From assembly GCA_003550305.1 (NCBI GenBank), contig QKYT01000350.1, positions 56,212-120,211 on the forward strand: DNA of 64,000 bases. The letters are read 5' to 3'. The notes under the pieces were generated by a model. It had not been told where the DNA came from and searched no databases. It saw only the letters and a program-made list of their open reading frames with translations. Shown here one piece after another: positions 10,701 to 20,300 of this stretch. Origin of the DNA: Glomus cerebriforme (taxonomy: Eukaryota; Glomeromycota; Glomeromycetes; Glomerales; Glomeraceae). Positions within the stretch are counted from its first letter, which is position 1, and each line of letters starts with the position of its first letter. A program made the translations under genes and the position numbers.

Positions 10701-12098
10701 ATGATGAGAGGATATTCATTAAAACAAGACTTAAGTTTATTAATAAATAATCCAAAGTATAGCGATATAGAAATTTTATGTGAAGATGAAAAGAAATTAC
10801 ATGGTTGTAAAGCAATTTTAGCAGCAAGGTCCGAAGTATTTGATGGACTACTTTATAATGGGATGAAGGAAAGTTATGAAAAGCAAATTTCTTTTCCAAA
10901 TATTAATTCTGCTGGAATGGAGATTATATTAGAATACATTTATACAGGATTAGTTGAAGAATCATCTTTAAAAAAAGAAAATATAGTTGAAGCTTTTTAT
11001 GCCGCAGATTATTTTAAATTACCGGATATTCAGGAGTTCATCGTAAAAACTATTAAGAATAATAATAGCATAGAAAATTATTCACCGGAATTATTATCTA
11101 AAATTGCGAAAATAATGCCATTATCAGATAATAATATTCTACTAAATTTATTGGTTGAAACAGTAGCATTTATCCCATTAAATACTATTGAATTTGGTCG
11201 ATTATCAATTGCAGGACTTCGTTGTCTTTTATATTGTACACATGAAAAAGAAAAACTCTTCGTAACCCCGGAATATGAAGTTTTTCGATACAGTGCTATT
11301 CTTGCAGCAAAACAAGTTTCTAATGATGCATGTAAAACTCTTTTGGAAAGATTACCACCAACTTTAGAACAAATGGAACAAAAAGTCCAAGTAAATAATA
11401 AATTAATTACTGATCATCAAAAAGTTGTTAAAGAATTGGAGCCATTAGTTAAATATATTGATTTCAGGCTAATTCAAGGTCAAGTATTAGTTGATATCAT
11501 TGAGCCATTAAAAATTATTCCAGCTGAAATAATTTTAGATGTTTATCGACATCATATAAGATTAATGAATTCTGATTCAAATGATAGTCGTGGAATATCT
11601 TATATTTGGGATAAGTCAGCATGCGGATCAAAACTTATCATTGAGGAAAATGGAAAAGTTGTACGAACAAATAATGATCTAAATCATTGTGATTCACATC
11701 AAAGTGTTAGAACAAAAATAGCGTTAGGAAATAAAGGTATTTATGAATGGGATGTCATTATTGAGAAATTTTGTGAAAATCTTTGGGTTGGAATATGTGC
11801 ATCAGAGAATTTTAATTGTGAAGGCCATGCAAAATTTCAATCTACTGGATGGGTGTTAGGATCTGGTGGTAAATGTTGGAATTCTGGTAAGTGTTTACAA
11901 TATTGTCCTAAATTTGGGGATGGCTCAAGAATTACTGTTCATTTAAATATGAATAAAAGAACCTGTTCTTTTACAATCAATGGTAGAAAGTATTCCGAGG
12001 TATCAGGATGGAATAATTTACCATCAAGATTCTATCCAGTAGTATCATTATATTATCCTGGTCGCGTTCGAATTCAGCCTCATCAAAAAAAATTTTGA
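10701..12098 (+). CDS. BTB-BACK-SPRY domain protein, copy 2
   Basis: An intact single-exon frame of 465 residues, with two ATGs in tandem at 10701 and 10704. The paralogues begin at the equivalent of the second (MRGYSLxQDL). BTB: residues about 15-120 (YSDIEILCEDEKKLHGCKAI, FDGLLYNGMKESYEKQISF). BACK: about 125-245 (PLNTIEFGRLSIAGLRCLL, EYEVFRYSAILAAKQVSNDA). SPRY: about 305-460 (WDVIIEKFCENLWVGICASE, FGDGSRITVHLNMNKRTC, FYPVVSLYYPGRVRIQPHQK). It faces the F-box gene at 12562-14205, with 460 bases between the stops. Role as in copy 1: likely cullin-3 adaptor, by family knowledge only. Confidence 0.88.
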   Translation: MMRGYSLKQDLSLLINNPKYSDIEILCEDEKKLHGCKAILAARSEVFDGLLYNGMKESYEKQISFPNINSAGMEIILEYIYTGLVEESSLKKENIVEAFYAADYFKLPDIQEFIVKTIKNNNSIENYSPELLSKIAKIMPLSDNNILLNLLVETVAFIPLNTIEFGRLSIAGLRCLLYCTHEKEKLFVTPEYEVFRYSAILAAKQVSNDACKTLLERLPPTLEQMEQKVQVNNKLITDHQKVVKELEPLVKYIDFRLIQGQVLVDIIEPLKIIPAEIILDVYRHHIRLMNSDSNDSRGISYIWDKSACGSKLIIEENGKVVRTNNDLNHCDSHQSVRTKIALGNKGIYEWDVIIEKFCENLWVGICASENFNCEGHAKFQSTGWVLGSGGKCWNSGKCLQYCPKFGDGSRITVHLNMNKRTCSFTINGRKYSEVSGWNNLPSRFYPVVSLYYPGRVRIQPHQKKF

Positions 12099-12561
12099 TG
12101 TAAAAAATTTTGCATATTTAAATCAAGGTTCAATAATTATTCACATAAGGATAGATTTTATTAATTTACCAAGGTTACTAATGCTTGATATGTAGAATTA
12201 ACATTGTGAAATGATGATTAGAATGAACCATTAATTTTCTAACAAGTGATTTAAAAATTTAGTAAAGTTTGATATATAACAAATGTTGGACTCAATGATG
12301 CAAAAATAAATTAATAAACAAATTTATAACGTTTATTGTTTATAATTCACGTCAATTTAAAATAATTTTTTTTTTTAACGCGCCAATTCTCTTTACACAA
12401 TAATTAGGTTTATTAAAATTAAAAAATTTCTTTCAGAAATGTATTAAATTAATTTCTTATTAAAATAAACTATATCTATTTCTATTATTAATCTATCCTT
12501 AAATAAAACTTCGGTGATAAACTATAATAAATAATTAATAGATAATATTAATATTAAATTA
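12099..12561. other. Convergent 3' intergenic region
   Basis: AT-rich, between BTB copy 2 and the facing F-box gene. On the minus strand, TTATTATAG at about 12522-12530 could be a 3' splice site giving the F-box gene another last exon (see that gene). Confidence 0.4.
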
Positions 12562-14205
12562 TTAATTTTTAAAAAAGAAATACATATTTACATAAATAAA
12601 TAAATATACATACCAAGCTCTATACAAGTTAATATTTTCAAATGTTTTCAACATACCCAAACGTTTATACGTAGAACAATTCTTTAAAAATTCTTCAGAA
12701 GGTTGAAAATTATGTTTCATCCATAAATAAGAAATAGATTTTTTTGAAATATATTGAGCTTCCAAGAATTTCTCCCATACTTCAACAGAAAAACTACAAT
12801 TAATTAATTCAAGAGTATGTAAACTAACGGGTTCAGATTCTAATATTTGAACTAAAAAATTATCACAATAATTAATATTAATTTGATTTTCCGAAGGAAT
12901 AGAAAAGAGACTTAATCTTTGTATATTTTTACAAGATTCAAGTAAAGAAATTAAACGAGGATTAATTATAGAAATTGGGATTGAACAAATTTTTAATTGA
13001 AGGCAATAATTTTTAATAGAATCCAATAATAAATTACAATTATTTGGATCTGATATCCTTGAACCTTTAATTATAATTTTTGTTAATTGACGAGTATTTC
13101 TAATTAAATTTGCTATAAAATTTATCTCATATTTATGTTCATATTCAAATTCTAATTTTTTTAAATTTCTAAGGGTAGGAGCCTTCAAAGGTATTCTATC
13201 ATTACAAGAATTTTTATGAACGCATCTTAAAGAGAATTCTTCCAAATTTATGAAATCTTTTAATAATTCTAAAAACCCACAAGAACCTTCTAATTTAAGT
13301 TTTATTATAAAATGAGCCTTCTTTTGTAATTCTAAACCAACGCCAGGTGTTGTCCAATAGACATAAGGTGATATATTGTTAATATTTACAAAATAAAGTT
13401 TTTGTAATTTTTTTTGAACACTTAATAAATTTGCTAAAGATTTTGTGTTTTGATATCCATGAATCATAATTTGATAAATGTTTGTGTTACTTAACGCGAG
13501 GTGTGCATAAGTTTCTTCCATTTTATGATCGTCCACGCATTCTAATCCAGTTAGATATGAAAGACATTTTTTAGCTTCATTTGAATTTATTAAATTTGAA
13601 AACATTATATCATTTTTCTTTGGTTTGATACGAATTAAACTTAATTTAGGTGATTCTTTGAAGAAGAATGATAAAAGTTTCGAATAAATTAAAAGAATTT
13701 GTTCATTTTTTAACTTATCTTCGTCATCTATTGTTTCTATAGAATCATCACGACCTGTAACTTTTTTCCCAAATTTTTTTAAACGTGAAACAGCTTTTTG
13801 AAGGGGATGAATTGAAAGTTTTTCATTATATTTATCATAAATCCAACGTATAATTGATTTATAAAGATAATTAAGATCTAAACCTCTTAAATACATTGGA
13901 TAATTAAAACTTGGTTCGATTGAATGAATTGGAACATTAATTCCATTTTTTTGTAATTCAATTATTGATTCTATAGGAAGTAAACTTAAATATGTATTGA
14001 TTAATTTTAATGGTTGAGTTGGAATTGATGGGGGTGAATTATTTTCTATTCGATAAAAAAATGTCCAAGGATCCCTCCATAAAATTGGAATTGTCAATTG
14101 ACACCAAAGTCGATTTACGAAAAGACATGAATATAATGTTTGCTTATTATATCTAAGAAAGTATAAAATTATTGATAAAACATCCGTATTAAATGTTACG
14201 GACAT
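12562..14205 (-). CDS. F-box protein with leucine-rich C-terminal region
   Basis: An open frame of 547 residues. Residues about 6-45 match an F-box: LSIILYFLRYNKQTLYSCLF, VNRLWCQLTIPILWRDPW. The rest is isoleucine/leucine-rich with spaced NL and LxxLxL stretches (NLEEFSLRC, LRNLKKLEFEYEH, IQRLSLFS, LHTLELINCSFS), as in LRR-type F-box proteins. F-box proteins connect targets to SCF (Skp1-cullin-1) ubiquitin ligase; the target is unknown. Alternative end: a GTATGT 5' splice site after ...NLYRA and TTATTATAG at 12522 would remove 92 bases (12613-12522) and give a short tail ending at 12488. The frame as drawn ends in a low-complexity YVYLFIYVN tail, so the spliced form is plausible. The start is followed directly by the F-box. 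Confidence 0.82.
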   Translation of the reverse strand: MSVTFNTDVLSIILYFLRYNKQTLYSCLFVNRLWCQLTIPILWRDPWTFFYRIENNSPPSIPTQPLKLINTYLSLLPIESIIELQKNGINVPIHSIEPSFNYPMYLRGLDLNYLYKSIIRWIYDKYNEKLSIHPLQKAVSRLKKFGKKVTGRDDSIETIDDEDKLKNEQILLIYSKLLSFFFKESPKLSLIRIKPKKNDIMFSNLINSNEAKKCLSYLTGLECVDDHKMEETYAHLALSNTNIYQIMIHGYQNTKSLANLLSVQKKLQKLYFVNINNISPYVYWTTPGVGLELQKKAHFIIKLKLEGSCGFLELLKDFINLEEFSLRCVHKNSCNDRIPLKAPTLRNLKKLEFEYEHKYEINFIANLIRNTRQLTKIIIKGSRISDPNNCNLLLDSIKNYCLQLKICSIPISIINPRLISLLESCKNIQRLSLFSIPSENQININYCDNFLVQILESEPVSLHTLELINCSFSVEVWEKFLEAQYISKKSISYLWMKHNFQPSEEFLKNCSTYKRLGMLKTFENINLYRAWYVYLFIYVNMYFFFKN

Positions 14206-14220
14206 TTTTATATATAAAAA

Positions 14221-14259
<39 letters not shown>

Positions 14260-14628
14260 TTTCGTTAAAAGAAATCGGTGATAGAAAAATGAAATTATTA
14301 GCTATTTATATTTTGGATTGATGTATATTATATACTGTATTTAGTCGGGATCCGTAAATTTTTCGGACGATATTTTCCTTTTTTTGGGTTAGTTGTGTTA
14401 GGAGACAATCAACTTTGTACATTTATGTTGTTACACTATTATACTAAATGTTGATCGATTATTAAATGCCTTGAACAAACAACTGCATATAATATTGTTT
14501 TCTTTAGCAAAGAAAAAAATTTTTTTTTTTTTCTTTTAAAGTAATTAATGATTGGAGTAAACTAAATAAAAAATCCGATGTGGCGATTATGATTTCTCCA
14601 CTTGAATGTTGCATAATTTTATGCATGA
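14206..14628. promoter_or_regulatory. 5' flank of F-box gene with (AG)n tract
   Basis: An (AG)n microsatellite of about 13 units (14229-14255) lies 24-50 bases upstream of the ATG, reading as a CT tract on the sense strand of the F-box gene. Pyrimidine-rich leaders near start codons are common in filamentous fungi. The rest is AT-rich without a gene. Confidence 0.5.
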
Positions 14629-15388
14629 TTGGCGGAGTCGCGGAGAATTGACGTAACGCGCCGACATACTATATCTGATTTTCTTAGAATAGAATTTTTA
14701 AACAATGAAATATTACGAGATCCAAATAATAGATTGGCATTTAATACGCACGTAATTATCTTTTATTTTTTTTTTTTATTTCATAATAAGACATATTTAA
14801 TGATGTTTACAAATAAGATAAATTATTTTAATATAAACAAAAATTATATTTTAGGATAACAAATGTGTATGTATTAATAGCATTGATGTCTATGAAATGT
14901 CTATGACCTTTCAATTAATTCGGCTGAAACTTGAAACTAGACATAAATTTTTACTAATTTTGCCCTAAATATGGAAAAGTTAATCACTTTTTCTCTGAGA
15001 AAGAAAATTTTAAAAGTTTATTCGAAAAAAAAATGGTATACAGTAACTTTATATTGTCTGTATATTTATTACTATTATTAATTTTTTGAATATTTATCAT
15101 TATTTATATTATTTGTAACATCAACATATGAAACTGATTATATTAATAAATAAATCAATATTTGTTTCCAGGATTCGATCGAAAATTTTTACATTTTTTT
15201 ATTGGCCCCTAATTTATATAATAATAAGATTCTCAAAAAAGAATAATTATTATTTAAATAACCCAAAAGAAAATAATATGGTCCTATCGTTATTTAAGTT
15301 TCTTGCCAATGATTACCAAAGAAGAATGAAACGATGTAGAAAATTCATTCAATACAATCCAATGGACGTATCAATCCTTGACAACTAA
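14629..15388 (+). pseudogene. Relic of a DNA-binding-like gene, perhaps HMG-box
   Basis: Two separate coding-like pieces lie in one orientation. Near 14635-14757 the translation reads RRIDVTRRHTISDFLRIEFL then NNEILRDPNNRLAFNTHVI. Near 15200-15388 it reads NNPKENNMVLSLFKFLANDY then QRRMKRCRKFIQYNPM. The second piece resembles helix 3 of fungal MATA-type HMG boxes (aromatic, LAxxY, then a basic tail), and the first resembles the conserved leader of HMG proteins as I remember them from this fungal group. No ATG opens the first piece, the gap between them is non-coding, and the central box is missing. The assignment is tentative. Confidence 0.3.
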
Positions 15389-15733
15389 ATTTAACACATT
15401 TATTCTAGTATTATTATGTATATGAAAAAAAAATTTATAAATAAAATTAATTTCATTTTCTTCGATTTATTGTATATATAATTTTTGCATTGCATTTTAT
15501 GCGTTAATAATAAATAATAAATGTTATACACCGTTTACTAAGTTTAGAAAATATGATTAACACCTTTGTACAACATAATTTACGCAACTACTATTTTTGT
15601 ACACTTGGTGTAATTCAATATATTTTAATAATCGAACCATTTCATTTGTAGCAATAACATTGGCCAATTTTTTATTTTCCTTTTTTTTTTTTCGTAAAAA
15701 AAAAGTTTAAAAATTTTAAACTTTTGTATTATT
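15389..15733. other. AT-rich 5' flank of the F-box gene at 15734
   Basis: No gene seen. Long T and A runs lie directly upstream of the start, as expected for a fungal promoter or leader. Confidence 0.4.
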
Positions 15734-17245
15734 ATGGCATCAATATTAATTTCAGAATGTCTTGTACCCATATTTAAATATTTAGAAGATGATCCAGTAT
15801 CATTATTCCCTTGTATATTAGTTAATAGATATTGGTGTAGAACCGCAATACCAATATTATGGAGTAACCCATTTTCCTTAACGAAATTTGATAGCAGATA
15901 TGGATCAAGAAGAATGTTTTCTCTCATTAATACATTTATATCAACGTTACCACAAGAATCAAAAAATTTATTAATTAGTCATGAAATTAAAATACCAGAG
16001 ATAACGAATTTAACTTTTAATTATCAAACATTTCTTCGTGTAATAGATATGCTTTGTATAGACTTGGCAGTAAAAGATTGGTTTGCTCATCCAAATTATG
16101 GTAAATTATCATATACTTCTACACAAATTAAATTATTACTTTCAGTTTTAACTACTCATTTACATAATTCTTCTTTTATAAATATTTTAAAAATTAGTCA
16201 TACAATTATTGTTAAAACTACCGGTACTACTTCTGATATTATTTTAGATATAATTAATCAAATTCCTATAAAAAATACAAAAAATTGTTTTTCAAATCTT
16301 AAAGAATTTCAATATAATTCTGATACTCCAATAATGGAAAATTTATTTTTAAAACTTTCTCAAATAACAAATTCAATCGAAAGAATTTCTTTTTCAATTT
16401 ATAGAATTATGACAGATTCGGCTCTTATTTTATTAAAATCTCAAAAAAATCTTAAAGAATTAACGATACAATATCATATTATGTATGATATTTTAATCGA
16501 TAAGAATGCTATTTCAACTTTATTAGAAAAATCTATTACTTTATTCAATTTAACTTTAGAAAAATTTTATTTTCCTCTTGAAAATTTATTGAATTTTATT
16601 AATTTACGTGAATTAAGTTTAACGGATTGTGGTTATCATGATTATAATTTTCATGATTGGTTAAAATTTTCTTTAATTTCTTTACCAAATTTAAAAAAAT
16701 TTATTTATAGAGATTCAAATCCTATTTATTTGGAAATTTTTTCAAGATTTATTACTAATACTAATATTAATAATTTTGGTAGTAATTTATCTCATATTAT
16801 TATTCAATGTTGTAAATTTCAAAATCCAAATAATACTAATTTACTTTTAATTTCAATATCAAATAATTGTCCTTTACTTTCATTTTATAGTGGTCCAATT
16901 TCTTCTAATGATACTTTTGAATTATCTCAATTATTAACTTCTTGTTCTTATATTAAAACTTTAAGATTACATCCTTCAACTTCAAATTGTTCTTTATCAA
17001 GAATTAGTTTTGATCCTCTTTTATTAGAATTATCTAAAGCTCCTTTATTACATTTAAAAACTCTTACAATAGTTCATGGTTGGATAATTAAAAGTAATAT
17101 TTTTGAATCTTTTTTAAAAAGTAGACTCGAAATTAGAAAATTTAATTTTTATTGGAATAATACTCTTGTTATTGGAGATTTAGTAAAAATTTGCAAAGAA
17201 TATCCTAACATTATTAAAGGTTATGGAGAATTTAATAGTATATGA
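15734..17245 (+). CDS. F-box protein with leucine-rich C-terminal region
   Basis: An intact frame of 503 residues starting MASILISECLVPIFKYLEDD, then SLFPCILVNRYWCRTAIPIL and WSNPFS, the same F-box signature as the three other F-box genes here. The remainder has spaced hydrophobic repeats (NLKELTIQYHI, NLRELSLTDCGY, LPNLKKFIYRD, HLKTLTIVHGW) typical of the leucine-rich substrate-binding part. Likely an SCF ubiquitin ligase adaptor; target unknown. It ends 82 bases before the convergent WDR6 gene, and the two 3' ends share a T/A-rich stretch. Confidence 0.85.
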   Translation: MASILISECLVPIFKYLEDDPVSLFPCILVNRYWCRTAIPILWSNPFSLTKFDSRYGSRRMFSLINTFISTLPQESKNLLISHEIKIPEITNLTFNYQTFLRVIDMLCIDLAVKDWFAHPNYGKLSYTSTQIKLLLSVLTTHLHNSSFINILKISHTIIVKTTGTTSDIILDIINQIPIKNTKNCFSNLKEFQYNSDTPIMENLFLKLSQITNSIERISFSIYRIMTDSALILLKSQKNLKELTIQYHIMYDILIDKNAISTLLEKSITLFNLTLEKFYFPLENLLNFINLRELSLTDCGYHDYNFHDWLKFSLISLPNLKKFIYRDSNPIYLEIFSRFITNTNINNFGSNLSHIIIQCCKFQNPNNTNLLLISISNNCPLLSFYSGPISSNDTFELSQLLTSCSYIKTLRLHPSTSNCSLSRISFDPLLLELSKAPLLHLKTLTIVHGWIIKSNIFESFLKSRLEIRKFNFYWNNTLVIGDLVKICKEYPNIIKGYGEFNSI

Positions 17246-17326
17246 ATATATTAAAGAAATATTTATTTTATTTTATTTTATTTCATTTTTTTTTTTTTTT
17301 AAAAAAAAAAAGGTATATACTGTATA

Positions 17327-20300
17327 TTATCCATATTTAAATATTTCTATACCAATTCCAACAATTGTTACATGTAAAATATTATCAGTAATGTTTAGAA
17401 CACTCATTGAAGATGGATCACAAACATTTACAAATTCGGATTGAATTAATCTAAATTCATTATAGTTACCGACTTCATTTTTGGTATTATCAATCTCATC
17501 TTGATTATAAAAATTCACTTCCCACAAATTCAATCTCTGATCTAATGATGTGCTTAGTATCTTTGTATCATTCAATATATGAACTCCTAAATATCAAAGA
17601 TGATAGATAATACAGTGAACAAAAAGAAAACGTAGAAAACGAAAAAAAAAAGAGTAAACTTTTAAAAATACTTATTTACCTTGAATGGATGATCCGTGCG
17701 CAGTCTCTATTTTTACGATTTTTTTGTTATTAGGTTTAATTATTAGCTGAATCTTATTATCATCATTCTCTTTGCATGATGTATCCCATAAAATATCAAA
17801 ATATGCTATTGAGATAGCATTATCATCTCCTCCAGTTACTATCATATATAGATTATTAAATTCAGATATTTGACGTATTGCAAAACAATTTACTCCAGAT
17901 TGGTGAGCTTGATAAGAATAAACCGGCTCTCCCAAATCTAGTGAATTAACCGCTTCGCTACTTTTATCGTATAAATCCAAATAACTAAATGAAAAGAGAT
18001 ATGTTTAATTAAAGAATAAACCATAAATATACTTTAAGTACTGTAAATATAAACGAACCTATAAATAGGCCTCGATACATCCCAAATAGCGATCCTACAA
18101 GAAATAATATATTTTATTAGTTCATAATTTCATTATAAAAAGTCTCTCTTTGATACACTATACCTTCCATCCGTTGCAGAAGTAAATAAAATAATTCCAG
18201 CCTTTTCTGAATCTTCTGCTGCTGTTTCGAAATAAAATTTTGAATTAAATAAAATTTTTGATTAAATTAAATTCTCAAATAAAATATAAAATACCTGAAA
18301 TTATTAAATGATGAACTTGCAAAATACATTTAAAATAAAATTTAGCATCTCCGATTAAAAAAAATTTTCTTTTCTTTTCATCAAAAAGCCATATCTATTA
18401 AAAAATAATTTATTTAATTAACCTTTTAAGCATGTACTATATATAAAAAAGCAGAACATATATTTAAAAAGATCTTTTTTTACTCTTAATACAGAATCGG
18501 AATATACAGCTGCGATAAAATGCAATCCTTTGGATGGATTAATTGGATAAACAGAAGTATCCATAATCCTAGTTTCCGGAATTTCGCTAATTGCAATAAT
18601 TATAATTCAAAATAAAATAAAATAAAAATGATGTCCATTTAAGTAAAAAAAAAAAATAATTACCTGACAGCTGGACATGATGACCATTCTAGACAATTAA
18701 CGTTCACTAATGGATATGTTGCTATAATACAATAAATAAATAAATAAATAAATTTATACAAATTGTCAATAAAGCTTCCAAAAGCCGATTTCTGGTTGAT
18801 TACATGTAAGGTCAACTTCAACTTTCCAACATCTTAATTCTTCATTAGCTCCACTTGAAAATAATAATAATTCATTTCCTAAAAAACAAGTTCATTAGTA
18901 TACATACGCTTTACATTAATCGTTCTATATATTTACATTTAAGAACTTACCGTAACTCCACTCTATACTTTTAATTACAGAAGCATGCTTCTTTATGCTA
19001 CATAGACTAACCAAATTGTTTTCGATCTCACCAGGCATGTCTATAATACCAGAGAATATTAAATGATGAATTTCTTATTATGAAAAGTAAAGTAAAAACT
19101 CACATTGAAACAGCCTTAACAAACTATCTTCCGCTCCTGTGGCAAATATTATTGGATTCTCATACTCTTGAACATTTCTTAAATCAAGATCCAGCGGATA
19201 AGCTATATAGCGGAAACCAAATATCATACATGGATTACATGGATGTTTAATAATAATATATGTTATTATTTTTAAATTATACGTACATAAATAATTAACA
19301 ATTCTACATTCTCTTCCATGAAAATCTCCTTGTAATTTACATTCATTAAATCCTTCATTATTAGCTGAACTTTCTCTTGAATAAATATAAACCTATATAA
19401 AATAAAATCTTAGAATTACCAATTTTATGAGTGTATAATAAGTTAAAGTAACCTTACATCTTCTTTCCTAATAAACATAAAACTTGCTTTATCCATTCTT
19501 TTGTCGTTAGCTTTAAAATGCCACATTCTATGCGCTCCTCCACATGCAACTGAAAACATCTAATAAAATGTAAATACTTAAATAATTTCCGCTCTAAAAT
19601 CAAATAATTCAATTTAAATTAGCATACCTCGTATTTCTTGCCTTCATTATATACAAAAAATCTTTTTCGATAAAATCCTAATAACATAAGCTCATCATCT
19701 ACAAAAACTATCTTTCAAATTCTTATAATAGTTATATGGATATAATAACCTCAACTTTAACAATCAAATTTTTGTACTATTATAAACTCACCTTTTCTAG
19801 CCAACCTTTTGTAATCTTTACCTTGTAAACTTGTTCTAAAATTAATCCGTCCTCTAAAGTTAAATTTTTCTTCTGTGATTCCTTTGCAGGATTATCACTA
19901 TCTACATCATATTCTCCATCTGTATCTTCATATAACTCATCATCACAATTTTTTGTTCCATTAATTTGTATTATTTTTGGCTCTTTTCCTATATCTTCGG
20001 AACTAGTTTTTGAATTTAAAATAGATAAACCTCTGAGTCTATATTTAACATATCCACCATCTCTTCCTGAAGTATATATTATTAATACCTCTTCCATATC
20101 ATCATCATTATTTTTTAATTTATCTATCCTTAAAGCCACAGATGTCACAGCTTGATTTCCATGCGTTTTTTTTAAATATATGATCGGAGATAATTCTATT
20201 ATAGGATTTTCCATATCAGATGGAATAAGTGAATTCAAGGTATAAATTGCTAACCCGCTTTCACGCGACCCGCATATTAATAGATAATACGATGGACAGA

